A stretch of 64,000 nucleotides of DNA from JAFDCJ01 sp964527835 (GTDB lineage Bacteria > Desulfobacterota > Desulfobacteria > Desulfobacterales > JAFDCJ01): assembly GCA_964527835.1 (NCBI GenBank), contig CAZGNV010000023.1, positions 1 to 64,000 on the forward strand, given 5' to 3'. Position numbers and translations under genes: made by a program. The notes below the pieces were generated by a model. It was given only the letters and a program-made list of their open reading frames with translations, had not been told where the DNA came from and made no database searches. Positions 25,244 through 34,332 of this stretch are shown in pieces (the first letter of the stretch is position 1; each line of letters begins with the position of its first letter).

Positions 25244-26380
25244 TCAGTTTTTGGCCTCAAACGATTGAGGCTCCAGCTCCAGGTAAAATTTGCGCTGAAA
25301 ACGGTCAAATTCATCGGCCACGATGGCCGCGCGCATGGCCTTCATAAAGCCGATGAAAAAATGAATGTTGTGGATCGTGTTCAGACGGTAGGCCAGCAGC
25401 TCCCGGGCCAGGTAAAGATGGCGCAGATAGGCCCGGGAGTAATTGCGGCAGGTGTAGCATGAACAGTCCGCCACGGGGGGATCGGGGTCGTTGCGGTAGC
25501 GCGCGTTGCTGATGTTGATGGCCCCGTTGGCGGTAAACAGCTGACCGTTGCGGGCGTTGCGCGTCGGCAGAACGCAGTCAAACATGTCGGCTCCCAGGGC
25601 CACCATCTCAATGAGATTGGCCGGGGTGCCCACGCCCATGATGTAGCGCGGCTTTTCCGGCGGCAGGTGCGGCAGGGTCTGCCCGGCGGTCTCGAGCATC
25701 AGTTGCACGGGTTCGCCGACGCTCAGCCCGCCGACGGCATAGCCGCTGAAATCCATGGCCCTCAACTGGGCGGCGGATTCCTGGCGCAGGTCGGCAAACA
25801 TCCCCCCCTGGACGATGCCGAAAAGGGCACTGGAAGTGTTTTGCGAATGGTGCCAGGCCTGCCGGCAGCGCCGGGCCCAGCGGGTGGTGATCTCAAGGGC
25901 GCTGCGGGCCTCTTCGCGGTCGGCCGGGTATTGAATACACTGGTCCAGGCACATCATGATGTCCGCGTTCAGTCCGATCTGAATTTCAATGACCTTCTCC
26001 GGGCTTAAAAGATGCTCGGAACCGTCAATATGGGAGCGGAAGGTGACGCCTTGTTCGGAGATTTTGGCCAGCTTTGCCAGGGAAAAAACCTGAAATCCCC
26101 CACTGTCGGTCAAAATGGGGCGGTCCCAGTGCATGAAGCCGTGCAGTCCCTCAAAACGGCCGATCACCTCGCAGCCGGGTCTCAGGTACAGGTGGTACGT
26201 ATTGCCGAGAACGATCTGGACGCCGGCGGCCAGCAGCTCTTCGGGGGTCAGCGACTTTACCGAACCCAGGGTGCCCACCGGCATGAAAACCGGGGTTTCC
26301 ACCGTTCCGTGGGTCGTGTGAAGGACACCGGCCCGGGCGGTGGAGGTATTGGATTGCGCTATGATATCAAAGGCAAACAT
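25244..26380 (-). CDS. tgt: queuine tRNA-ribosyltransferase
   Basis: A 378-residue TGT that exchanges G34 for preQ1 in GUN-anticodon tRNAs. Seen: DSGGFQVFSLAK (nucleophile region), FGIVQGGMF, the nucleophile segment FDCVLPTRNARNG, and the zinc site CSCYTCRNYSRAYLRHL. It starts at the base next to the queA stop, so the two are co-translated in the usual queA-tgt order. Confidence 0.95.
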   Translation of the reverse strand: MFAFDIIAQSNTSTARAGVLHTTHGTVETPVFMPVGTLGSVKSLTPEELLAAGVQIVLGNTYHLYLRPGCEVIGRFEGLHGFMHWDRPILTDSGGFQVFSLAKLAKISEQGVTFRSHIDGSEHLLSPEKVIEIQIGLNADIMMCLDQCIQYPADREEARSALEITTRWARRCRQAWHHSQNTSSALFGIVQGGMFADLRQESAAQLRAMDFSGYAVGGLSVGEPVQLMLETAGQTLPHLPPEKPRYIMGVGTPANLIEMVALGADMFDCVLPTRNARNGQLFTANGAINISNARYRNDPDPPVADCSCYTCRNYSRAYLRHLYLARELLAYRLNTIHNIHFFIGFMKAMRAAIVADEFDRFQRKFYLELEPQSFEAKN

Positions 26381-27439
26381 TTAAACAATCAACATTGCAT
26401 CGCCGTAACTGTAAAAGCGGTACCTGTTTTCAACGGCCCGGCGGTAAGCCTCCAGGATCTTCTGCCGGCCGGCAAAGGCCGCCACCAGCATCAAAAGGGT
26501 GGATTTGGGCAGATGAAAATTGGTGATCAGGGCATCCACCACCTTGAACCGGTAACCCGGATAGATAAACAGATCGCAGCTGCCGCTGCCCGCTCTGACC
26601 TGCCCGTTGGCATCTGCTGCATATTCAAGGGTCCGCACGCAGGTTGTGCCCACCGCCACCACCCGCCCCCCCTGTGAGCGGGCGGCATTGATTATTTGAG
26701 CCGACTGCGGGGGGATCCGGAAGCTTTCGGCATGCATTTTATGGCCGCGGATATCGTTGACCCGCACCGGCAAAAACGTGCCGTATCCTACATGCAGGGT
26801 CACGGGTGCGATGTGCACTCCGGCGGCCTGCAGCCGGTCGAGCAGCTCGCGCGTAAAATGCAGGCCGGCAGTGGGAGCGGCGATGGCACCTTTATGGCGG
26901 GCATACACCGTCTGGTACGATTTGCGGTCATCACAGGGCGGTTTTCTCCCGGCCGCTCTTTTAATATAAGGCGGAAGCGGCACTTGTCCAATCCGGTCAA
27001 TCAGGTTTTCAAAATCATTGCTGCCGTGAAACTCGAGGGTGCAGGTGCCATTGCGATAGTCGAGCACCCGGGCCTTTAAGCCGGCTGCAAAATGAAGCCA
27101 TGTCCCGGCGGCCGGCCGCTTGGAAGCTTTGACCATGCAACGGCAGACAGGGTGGCCGTTTTCGGGTTTGCCGCCTGCGCCATAGCCGGATAATAACACC
27201 TCCACCCGGCCGCCGCTGTTTTTTCTGCCGGTCAGCCGACCCGGGATCACCGCCGTATCGTTGATTACCAGCACATCTGTGCGGTGAAGCTGCGATACGA
27301 TTTCGTTAAAACGGTGATGGGTCAGCTCCCCGCTTTGCCGGTTCAGGCACAAAAGAAGCGCACTGTCCCGCTGCCTGGCGGGTTGCTGGGCAATCAACTC
27401 GGTCGGCAGATCGTAATTGTAGTCGTTTATTGAGAACAT
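26381..27439 (-). CDS. queA: S-adenosylmethionine:tRNA ribosyltransferase-isomerase
   Basis: A 352-residue QueA, which makes epoxyqueuosine on tRNA from preQ1 and SAM. Seen: MFSINDYNYDLPTELIAQQPARQRDSALLL at the start (split here by the usual PxxRD motif), DVLVINDTAVIPGRL, AAPTAGLHFT and LITNFHLPKSTLLML. I chose ATG 27439 because the family begins there; a longer frame reaches 27580 through the DUF2065 gene. Slightly longer than the usual 340-350 residues. Confidence 0.94.
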   Translation of the reverse strand: MFSINDYNYDLPTELIAQQPARQRDSALLLCLNRQSGELTHHRFNEIVSQLHRTDVLVINDTAVIPGRLTGRKNSGGRVEVLLSGYGAGGKPENGHPVCRCMVKASKRPAAGTWLHFAAGLKARVLDYRNGTCTLEFHGSNDFENLIDRIGQVPLPPYIKRAAGRKPPCDDRKSYQTVYARHKGAIAAPTAGLHFTRELLDRLQAAGVHIAPVTLHVGYGTFLPVRVNDIRGHKMHAESFRIPPQSAQIINAARSQGGRVVAVGTTCVRTLEYAADANGQVRAGSGSCDLFIYPGYRFKVVDALITNFHLPKSTLLMLVAAFAGRQKILEAYRRAVENRYRFYSYGDAMLIV

Positions 27440-27491
27440 GCCAATAAATTGCGGATACGCCAAGCGTCCGGCGTACATTAAAATGGGTCCA

Positions 27492-27677
27492 TCAGAGTGT
27501 TCCGAAATAGACCAGGCCCAGCCCAAGGAGCATGAGCACAAGCCCAAACCGGCGCAGGGATCCCCCGGGGATGGATACAATCATTGCTATCCAGGATTTC
27601 ATTTTTTCCGGAAAGGCGAAGTACGGCAACCCTTCCACGATCATGACCATCCCGAGAACGCATAGAAAAAATTTCAT
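27492..27677 (-). CDS. DUF2065-family small membrane protein
   Basis: A 61-residue protein with two transmembrane helices (about 3-18 and 43-60) separated by the family's FPEKMKSWI and GGSLRRFGL motifs. This is the YjeT-like DUF2065 family of unknown function. It lies 52 bases upstream of queA on the same strand. Confidence 0.8.
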   Translation of the reverse strand: MKFFLCVLGMVMIVEGLPYFAFPEKMKSWIAMIVSIPGGSLRRFGLVLMLLGLGLVYFGTL

Positions 27678-27727
27678 GGGTTCAGGTCCGCCCGAAAGCC
27701 CCGGGCAATTGCTTCGATCGTCGCGCC

Positions 27728-27786
27728 CCCGAAAAGGCTTGCTTAAGCGTTAAGCGAGAAAATGTTACTTTTTAACGGTTTCATTA
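27728..27786 (+). repeat. copy of the dispersed intergenic repeat
   Basis: Begins CCCGAAAAGGCTTGCTTAAG, with an internal second TTAAGCGAGAAAAT, and ends TTTTTAACGGTTTCATTA. It has the same order of blocks as 33845-33896, with a small duplication around the central palindrome. It lies between the SpoIIE gene and DUF2065. Confidence 0.7.
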
Positions 27787-27832
27787 AAATTAGCTAATAT
27801 AGTCTTTTTCCATGTATTTTGTCAAAACAAAA

Positions 27833-29962
27833 TCAGGCTTCCAGGCCGGTGACTTTGACGACCACCAGGGTGATGTCGTCTTCTTTTTTCTTTACCGGGT
27901 GGCGGAACGCTTCCAGCGCTTCCATGACGGCATCGATAATATTGCGGGCGCTTTGATCCGCATGGTTGCGGATGACTTGCTGCAGGTTTTTTTTGCCGAA
28001 CATCCGGCCGTGGGAATTGCGGGTTTCCCAGATGCCGTCGGTTCCGATGACGAGAATCTGTCCGGGTCTGATTTCACGCTGGCGCTGCTCAAAGACGGCG
28101 GTGGCTGAAACTCCCAGTGCCAGTCCTTCCCCGCCAAGCTCGTCAAAAACACCGGCGCTGCTGTCGTAGAACAGGGCGGCGTCATGTCCGGCGCGAACCC
28201 AGCGCAATGCTCTTTCAGCGACACTGATTTCAGTGTAAAAAAGCGTCATGAATTCTCCGGAGTCCTCGACATCCCAGGCCACCTGGCGGTTGACATCGGA
28301 GATGATTTCCTGCAGTGTTCCCGCTCTGGAAGCACGCTGCCTTAAAAAGGCGCGCACGGTGGTCATCAACAGGGCGGAGGAAATCCCGTGACCGGACACG
28401 TCACCCACCACGATGGCGATTTTATTATCATCGTTTTGCAGGTAATCGTAGTAATCTCCGCCGGTCTCTTCACAGTAATCACTTCGGCCGGCGATATCCA
28501 GGCCCTTGATCCGGGGATCTGATTTAGGCAGCAGATTCTGCTGGACTTCCATGGCCAGCTCCAGCGACTGGCGCAGCCGGTAGTTTTCCTCCAGCCGGGG
28601 GCCCACCTCGTTGAACACCCGGGCCATATAGCCAAACTCGTCGTTGGTCCGGATGTCCACCCGGGTGTCAAAGTTGCCCGCGGCAAGTCTGCGGGTGGCT
28701 TCCGCCAGCAGCCGCATGGGGCGGGTGACCGTCCGTGAAAAGGCCAGCGCCAGGATGACAATCACCACCAGGATCCCGCCAATCATGTAACCGGTAGTGT
28801 CCAGCAGCTTCTGGATCTGGGTTTGAATGTATGCTTCGGACTGCCGGGCCGGCTTGAAGATGGCAGCTGAAGGGGTGACCAGCACCAGGAAGGTCTTTTC
28901 ATGAATCGGGCCGTAAACCCAAAGGCAATCGCAGCCTTTGTAGGGCAGGCGGCGGATGTTGCTGCGACCATTGTCAAAATCATCCAGCACGGCCTGAAAC
29001 TGATCTTCGTCATCGGCGCTCAGCCAGTCGGTGGTCCGGGGGGTCTGCCAGCGGTGCCGGCTGTCGTCGGGGTCCTCCCGGACCATGATCCGGGCCCCGC
29101 GCCTGCCGGATTGCGGCCGGATCGCCGGGTAGACCACGAAGGCACGGGTCTGCGGGGGGGTGTTTTCCAGCAGCAGCCGCTGTTCCAGGAAGTTGGCGAT
29201 GGGCATCACCAGGGCAGTGACGCCGACAATTTTTTCCCCCGGACCTGTTACGGGCATGGAAACGGCAACCACCTGCCGGCCGGTGACGGCATCAATGAAC
29301 TGGTCGGTCCATTGACGCTGGCTATCAAAAGCCTGCCGGTACCAGGCCTGGTGCCGCGGATCATAGGCGGCGGGAAACCTGTCGTGACCGGGATAAACAC
29401 TGTACAGGCCGTTTTGCAGGGCGGTGTACTGCCAGATCACCAGATCCTTGAGATAAGCCGACAGCCGCCGGTACACCGGGGTCATGCCGGCCAAGCGGGC
29501 GATGGCGTCCTGAACATTTTCCGGCCTGACGCCGGGGGCGGCGTTAAATACCTGAGCTGCATAGGTCACCTTGAGCAGTTCAACTCTGTTGTCGGCAATG
29601 ATGCGGAAATGGTCCAGGGTGGTCTTCAGGATGGCATCCGGAAGCCGCCGGGGGCCGAAATTTTCGGCGAAATAGACCCTTTCCGGTCTGACAGCGAGGC
29701 CGGCCAGATGATGCGCCACTTCACCGGCCTGGTGGATGAGGGCGATTTCCAGCTGCCGGCGATCCTGCTGCAGCATCCGGGCATAGGAGTCGACGATAAA
29801 CTGCAGGCGGTCGATGGCCTGCCGGCTCAGATTTTGCCGGGTCCGCGCCACCAGCTCGTCACTGAGCGAGCGCACCCCCCGAATTCCGAGCATGCGCATC
29901 GCCCCCACCGGTACGATGGCAATCAGCAACAGCAATATCATCAGCTTCCAGCGATAGCGCAT
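27833..29962 (-). CDS. membrane SpoIIE/RsbU-type protein phosphatase with Cache and HAMP domains
   Basis: A 709-residue sensor phosphatase. TM1 lies about residues 5-22 and is followed by a large periplasmic dCache-like domain (FPAAYDPRHQAWYRQA and VVAVSMPV are typical). TM2 lies near 410-430, then HAMP, and a PP2C SpoIIE domain with metal motifs GGDYYDY, VGDVSGHG, GTDGIWE and KEDDITLVV. ATG 29962 has AAGGA nine bases upstream; the frame before it is leader. Such enzymes dephosphorylate STAS anti-anti-sigma proteins in partner switching. The likely target is the STAS protein at 33973, and an RsbW-like kinase lies between. The ligand sensed is unknown. Confidence 0.9.
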   Translation of the reverse strand: MRYRWKLMILLLLIAIVPVGAMRMLGIRGVRSLSDELVARTRQNLSRQAIDRLQFIVDSYARMLQQDRRQLEIALIHQAGEVAHHLAGLAVRPERVYFAENFGPRRLPDAILKTTLDHFRIIADNRVELLKVTYAAQVFNAAPGVRPENVQDAIARLAGMTPVYRRLSAYLKDLVIWQYTALQNGLYSVYPGHDRFPAAYDPRHQAWYRQAFDSQRQWTDQFIDAVTGRQVVAVSMPVTGPGEKIVGVTALVMPIANFLEQRLLLENTPPQTRAFVVYPAIRPQSGRRGARIMVREDPDDSRHRWQTPRTTDWLSADDEDQFQAVLDDFDNGRSNIRRLPYKGCDCLWVYGPIHEKTFLVLVTPSAAIFKPARQSEAYIQTQIQKLLDTTGYMIGGILVVIVILALAFSRTVTRPMRLLAEATRRLAAGNFDTRVDIRTNDEFGYMARVFNEVGPRLEENYRLRQSLELAMEVQQNLLPKSDPRIKGLDIAGRSDYCEETGGDYYDYLQNDDNKIAIVVGDVSGHGISSALLMTTVRAFLRQRASRAGTLQEIISDVNRQVAWDVEDSGEFMTLFYTEISVAERALRWVRAGHDAALFYDSSAGVFDELGGEGLALGVSATAVFEQRQREIRPGQILVIGTDGIWETRNSHGRMFGKKNLQQVIRNHADQSARNIIDAVMEALEAFRHPVKKKEDDITLVVVKVTGLEA

Positions 29963-30068
29963 GGGCGCCTTTCCTTGGATGAGGATTAAACCCGGTGGGA
30001 GGTCGTGATTGCGCTCCGCCCTGGACCCGATGCGAAGCGGCATCCCACCTTTCGGCAACGTGTCTATG

Positions 30069-30097
30069 GCAATAGCGAAGGCCGTTGTGATTGTCAA
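30069..30097 (-). promoter_or_regulatory. possible promoter of the SpoIIE phosphatase gene
   Basis: In the 321-base divergent gap 29963-30283, a perfect TTGACA (minus strand, 30092-30097) is followed 17 bp later by a weak TATTGC (30069-30074). The rest of the gap shows no gene. Confidence 0.35.
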
Positions 30098-30201
30098 CGA
30101 CCACTTTGCCGCTAAAATTATCCTTGTCAACCGCTATGAATTAATAGTAATAATTATTCCCTGCATCCGAAAGCCCTTGATGTGAGCAGGGTGTTCGTTT
30201 G

Positions 30202-30219
30202 CTGAATCTTAAAATTCAG
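30202..30219. promoter_or_regulatory. short palindrome upstream of the ABC transporter gene
   Basis: CTGAAT and ATTCAG arms around CTTAAA, about 65 bases before the ABC start. A possible operator or promoter-proximal hairpin. Confidence 0.25.
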
Positions 30220-30283
30220 GCGCAACATTCAACTTTCCCACCACCGGAATTGGTAAAAACAGCCGAGGGTCAAGGAGCTCGCC

Positions 30284-32794
30284 ATGGCAGAAGCTGATAC
30301 CCCCATTGTCAAACGATCCCTTTTTTCCTGGATATTTCCAGGCAATCTGAAATACCAGCTGTTGCTGCTGCTGATTATCGTTATTATGGTCTTTGCGCGG
30401 GTATTGCCGCTGGAAATGCAAAAGCGCATCGTCAATGAAGCCATTAACCTGCGCAATATCGATTTGCTGCTCAGGTACTGCGGTTTTTACCTGGGAGCCG
30501 TTGTCTTCGCCAGCGCCCTTAAATACCTGATCGCCATTTTGCAGACCCTCATTACCCAGAAAACCACGGCCCGCATGCGCAAAGAGCTCTACCGCCACAT
30601 CCTGATGCTGCCGCTCAGTTTTTTCAGAAATACCCAGCCCGGAACCGTGGTCAATGCCCTGAGCACGGAACTGACCATGCCGGGCAATTTTGTGGGCATG
30701 GCCGTGGCCTCGCCCGTAACCAATGTTTTGACTCTGGCGGCCTTTGCCAGCTACCTGTTCTGGCTCAATCCCCTGCTGGCGGCGGTATCTTTGAGTATTT
30801 ACCCGCTGGTTCTTTTTTTACTCCCGGTGCTGCAGCGGGGCGCCAATCGCGCCAACAAACGGCGGGTGGATGCCGCCCGGAAATTTTCCTCCCGGGTCGC
30901 CGAATCCATTTCCGGGGTTCACGAAATTCACGGCAACGGCGCCTACCGCATTGAAAGCCGCAAGTATGACCAGCTGGTGGACCGCCTGCTGAAAATCAGG
31001 ATCGTCTGGAGCCTGTATCGTTTCGGGGTGAAGACCGTCAATAACTTTTTCACCAGCCTGGGCCCCTTTCTGGTGTTTATCCTGGGCGGCTATCTGACCA
31101 TCAAGGGACAGCTGGAACTGGGGGCCCTGGTGGCCTTTTTGTCCGCCCAGGAAAAGCTCTATGACCCCTGGAAGGAACTCATCGAGTTTTACCAGATCTA
31201 CCAGGATGCCAGTGTGACCTACAACAAGACAATGAATTTTTTTGACCTGCAGCCCGATTATCCCTTTGAACCCCGGGACCGCGAGCCTTTTGAACTTGAC
31301 GGCAGCCTGGAGGTCAAGGACCTGTCCTTTGTCACCGACAGCGGCATCCGGCTGCTGGACGGGATCAATCTGTCGCTGAAGGCCGGCGAACACCTGGCGC
31401 TGGTGGGATTTTCCGGCAGCGGCAAAAGCACCCTGGCGCTGTGCATCGGGCAGTTGTATAAATATACCAGCGGCAGTGTGATGATCGGCGACCGGGAAGT
31501 GTCGTCGCTGACCAAAAAGGATATGGTCAAAAACATGGGCATTGTGGCCCAGAGCCCCTTTATCTTCGACGGCAGCATCGAGGAAAATATTCTTTATGCC
31601 TGCCAGGCCCTGGCCAACACAGACAGCCAGGCTGCAAAAGACGACATGCCCACCCTGGATGACATTATCGCCACGCTGCACCAGACCGGAATTTTTGTGG
31701 ACATTCTACGCTTCGGCTTGAACGCCTTTTTGAGTCATGATCGCAATCAAGAGCTGGTGGCGACCATCATTCGGGTGCGCAAAAATTTCCAGCGCGATTA
31801 CGGCGCCGATTTGGCGGATTATGTCGAATTTTTCGATGAAAACAAGTATCTCTATTTTTCCAGCGTCGATGAAAACCTGACCTTCGGCACCCCCAACAAA
31901 CAACAGTTTACCCAGGCCAACCTGTGCCAAAACGAGTATTTTCTGAAATTTCTGGACCAGGCGGATCTCACCCGACCGCTGTTGAGCCTGGGGGCGGATC
32001 TTTGCCGGCAGACCGTGGACATTCTTGGCAATCTGCCGCCGGATGCCCTGTTTTTTGAACAAAGCCCGCTGCAACCCGAGGAACTCGATGGGTTTAAGGA
32101 ACTGACGACGCATTTGAAAAAAAAGAAACTGCATGAACTGGAAGCCGAGCAGCGCCGCAAGCTGCTGGACCTGGCCCTGCGGTACACTCCCGGAGTCCAT
32201 AAGATGGTCGGGCTGCCGGGGATTCTGGAAAACCTGATCCTGGAAGGCCGGGCGTTGTTTCGTGAGAAAATCACCACCGATGACCCCGGGGCATTTTCCT
32301 TTTACGATGCGGCGCAGTACATTGAATCCCAGACCATTTTGAACAACATCTTTTTCGGCAAAACCAAAACCACCAGTTCCCAGGCCCAGGAGCGCATCAA
32401 CCAGAGCATCATTCAGCTGTTGATTGAAGAGGACCTGCTGGAAGCCATCATCGAAATCGGCATGCACTACCAGGTGGGCAGCAAGGGCGACAAGCTGTCC
32501 GGCGGCCAGCAGCAGAAACTGGCCATTGCCCGGGTGTTTTTAAAAGCCCCCCGGCTGCTGATCATGGATGAAGCCACCTCGGCCCTGGACAACAAATCCC
32601 AGGCCCGCATCCAGAATCTGCTGGAAAACCGCTGGAAGAAAAAGAGCACTGTGGTTTCCGTCGTTCACCGGCTGGATACCATTAAAAATTATGACAAGGT
32701 GGCGGTCATGAAAGCCGGCAAAATTCTAGAAGTGGGCACATACGATGAATTGATGTCCCGGAAAGGAGCGCTGTATGAGCTCGTTGGAAAATAA
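30284..32794 (+). CDS. ABC half-transporter with a greatly expanded ATPase helical region
   Basis: An 836-residue type I exporter-like protein. The transmembrane domain (about residues 20-300) precedes an ATPase with Walker A GFSGSGKST (375-383), Q-loop Q423, signature LSGGQQQK (738), Walker B LLIMDEA (758-764) and H-loop H795. The Q-loop and signature are 315 residues apart, whereas typical exporters have about 60. In that stretch the motif usual just after the Q-loop appears three times: SIEENILYA (431), SVDENLTFG (527) and ILNNIFFG (685). Each is followed by a helix pair, so the helical subdomain looks triplicated and diverged. AAGGAG lies 6 bases upstream. The substrate is unknown; the next gene (CNB protein) overlaps by 20 bases. 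Confidence 0.88.
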   Translation: MAEADTPIVKRSLFSWIFPGNLKYQLLLLLIIVIMVFARVLPLEMQKRIVNEAINLRNIDLLLRYCGFYLGAVVFASALKYLIAILQTLITQKTTARMRKELYRHILMLPLSFFRNTQPGTVVNALSTELTMPGNFVGMAVASPVTNVLTLAAFASYLFWLNPLLAAVSLSIYPLVLFLLPVLQRGANRANKRRVDAARKFSSRVAESISGVHEIHGNGAYRIESRKYDQLVDRLLKIRIVWSLYRFGVKTVNNFFTSLGPFLVFILGGYLTIKGQLELGALVAFLSAQEKLYDPWKELIEFYQIYQDASVTYNKTMNFFDLQPDYPFEPRDREPFELDGSLEVKDLSFVTDSGIRLLDGINLSLKAGEHLALVGFSGSGKSTLALCIGQLYKYTSGSVMIGDREVSSLTKKDMVKNMGIVAQSPFIFDGSIEENILYACQALANTDSQAAKDDMPTLDDIIATLHQTGIFVDILRFGLNAFLSHDRNQELVATIIRVRKNFQRDYGADLADYVEFFDENKYLYFSSVDENLTFGTPNKQQFTQANLCQNEYFLKFLDQADLTRPLLSLGADLCRQTVDILGNLPPDALFFEQSPLQPEELDGFKELTTHLKKKKLHELEAEQRRKLLDLALRYTPGVHKMVGLPGILENLILEGRALFREKITTDDPGAFSFYDAAQYIESQTILNNIFFGKTKTTSSQAQERINQSIIQLLIEEDLLEAIIEIGMHYQVGSKGDKLSGGQQQKLAIARVFLKAPRLLIMDEATSALDNKSQARIQNLLENRWKKKSTVVSVVHRLDTIKNYDKVAVMKAGKILEVGTYDELMSRKGALYELVGK

Positions 32795-33296
32795 TGCGCA
32801 GCCGTCCAGTGAGTTTCAACAAAACCTTGCTTTATTGCGGGAGACCTATTTTTTCTCCGGGCTGCCCCTTGAAACCCTCAAGGTTTTCGCGTATCTTTGT
32901 ACCAGGGAAAAATACAAGGCCACCGAGCACATTTTCCGGCAGGGCGAAGACGACGGCCAGGCATTTTATATCCTGGAAGGCGAAGCGCAACTGGAAAGGG
33001 CCGACGACGGGCAAACCACGATCTTGCGCACCTGCAAAAACGGGGAGTTTCTGGGCGGCCTGACGCTGCTGGGGGATAAACGCCGGCTTTTTTCCCTGAC
33101 AGCGGTCACGGAGACCACCTGCCTGGTATTGAGCCGGGAAAAATTCAATAAGACCATGGAGCAGTTTCCGAATTTGATGGTCAAGATCTGCAAGGCCCTG
33201 GCAGAACGCATTGACACCTGGGAGCAGCGGTTTCTTGCTGATCGGGCGGATCAATGCGGGGGATGCATGCATATGCTGGGTGTGACCCTTATCTGA
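32775..33296 (+). CDS. cyclic nucleotide-binding domain protein
   Basis: A 173-residue single CNB-fold (Crp-like beta-roll) protein without a DNA-binding domain. Seen: FFSGLPLETLKVFA, IFRQGEDDGQAFYILEGEAQL, GEFLGGLTLLGDKRR (phosphate-cassette position) and the C-terminal helix VKICKALAERIDTW. The cassette lacks a clear Glu/Arg pair in the canonical GE.AL..(N/R)PR.A pattern, so nucleotide binding is doubtful. It ends with an unusual CGGC motif. It overlaps the ABC gene by 20 bases, implying a tight functional link, perhaps as a regulatory subunit. Confidence 0.85.
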   Translation: MSSLENNAQPSSEFQQNLALLRETYFFSGLPLETLKVFAYLCTREKYKATEHIFRQGEDDGQAFYILEGEAQLERADDGQTTILRTCKNGEFLGGLTLLGDKRRLFSLTAVTETTCLVLSREKFNKTMEQFPNLMVKICKALAERIDTWEQRFLADRADQCGGCMHMLGVTLI

Positions 33297-33410
33297 ATCT
33301 TGCAGGGGGAAGGGAAAAAGGCAATCCGGGATCGAAACCGGCTGCCGGGCCTTTAAGGGGTAGACCTCCCGGATGAATTGCAGGCGATCATCCGGCAAAG
33401 GTGGCGTTTT

Positions 33411-33839
33411 ATGAAAAAAAAAGAGTATTCCTTCGAGCTTAAAAGTTGCCTTTCCGAACTGGATGCCCTGTGCGAGAACCTGGAAAAGTATGGTCGGCAG
33501 ATCGGGCTTTCCAAAAAGATGATTTTTGAACTCAACCTGTGCCTGGATGAACTGTTTACCAATATCATTTCCTATGGTTTCAAAGACGGCCAAGAGCACT
33601 GTGTGCGGGTGACGCTGACTCCCGAAAAGGGAGCGATTTGCCTGTGCATCGAAGATGACGGCATTGCGTTCGATCCGACGCAATTTGAGCAGCCGGATGT
33701 CAGCTGTTCCGTGGCGCAGTGCAAAATCGGAGGGTTGGGCATTCACATTATTAAAAAACTGATGGATGAAATCTGCTATGAGCGCTGCGGGGATAAAAAT
33801 GTTTTGCGGCTGAAAAAAAAGCTGAAAAGTGAATCCTGA
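33411..33839 (+). CDS. RsbW-like anti-sigma/serine kinase (GHKL ATPase)
   Basis: A 142-residue HATPase_c protein of the RsbW/SpoIIAB type. The N box is ELNLCLDELFTNIISYGF, the G1 box EDDGIAFDP and the G2 region GGLGIHIIKKLMD. ATG 33411 has AGGTGG 6 bases upstream; a TTG start at 33378 is less likely. Such kinases phosphorylate a STAS partner on Ser/Thr and may sequester a sigma factor or another output protein. The STAS gene follows, and the SpoIIE phosphatase is across the ABC gene. Confidence 0.9.
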   Translation: MKKKEYSFELKSCLSELDALCENLEKYGRQIGLSKKMIFELNLCLDELFTNIISYGFKDGQEHCVRVTLTPEKGAICLCIEDDGIAFDPTQFEQPDVSCSVAQCKIGGLGIHIIKKLMDEICYERCGDKNVLRLKKKLKSES

Positions 33840-33844
33840 ACAAC

Positions 33845-33896
33845 TCCCGGAAAGGCTTGCTCAAGCGAGAAAATCGACTTTTTACGGGTTCATCAA
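33845..33896 (+). repeat. best copy of the dispersed intergenic repeat (reference copy)
   Basis: Blocks in order: TCCCGGAAAGGCTTGC, TCAAGCGAGAAAATCG, ACTTTTTACGGG, TTCATCAA. The GCTTGCTCAAGC centre is a small hairpin. It lies between the kinase and STAS genes, without T-run terminator form in either direction. Confidence 0.75.
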
Positions 33897-33972
33897 TCCC
33901 GGTCACATAATTTGAGACGACATCTGCTTTTGCCGGTTACTGGCGGGCGAAACATCACTTGGAGGATGGCAA

Positions 33973-34305
33973 ATGGAAATTATCGAAGAAAAGCGAGACG
34001 GCATCCACATTTTTAAGCTCAACGGGCGCCTGGACTCAAATACCTCCCAGGGATTTGAGACGGCCATTTTCAAGGCCATTGCCGACGGATCGAAAAAAAT
34101 CCTGATCGACTTTAAGGATCTTGACTATATTTCAAGTGCCGGTTTACGGGTTATCCTAAAAGCCACCAAGGCTGTTAACCGTGAAGACGGCAAGATCATG
34201 CTGTGCGCCATGCAGGATTATGTCAAGGAGGTTTTTGAGATTGCCGGCTTTGATTCCTTTCTACCCATCGTCGCCACCGTGGACGATGCGGTCAAGGAAT
34301 TGTAA
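33973..34305 (+). CDS. STAS-domain anti-sigma factor antagonist
   Basis: A 110-residue single STAS domain starting MEIIEEKRDGIHIFKLNGRLDSNTS (family start), with the phosphorylation-site segment DYISSAGLRVILKA (Ser about residue 57) and MLCAMQDYVKEVFEIAGF. GGAGG lies 7 bases upstream. It is the expected substrate of both the RsbW-like kinase and the SpoIIE phosphatase. No sigma factor gene is adjacent, so the output may be non-transcriptional. Confidence 0.9.
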   Translation: MEIIEEKRDGIHIFKLNGRLDSNTSQGFETAIFKAIADGSKKILIDFKDLDYISSAGLRVILKATKAVNREDGKIMLCAMQDYVKEVFEIAGFDSFLPIVATVDDAVKEL

Positions 34306-34332
34306 AACACTGCACCCCCGGTCATTCTTTCA

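Noticed and set aside
30102..30130. A second perfect TTGACA (30125-30130, minus strand) upstream of the SpoIIE gene
   Set aside because: The hexamer at 17-bp spacing is AAAGTG, so it is not a credible promoter.
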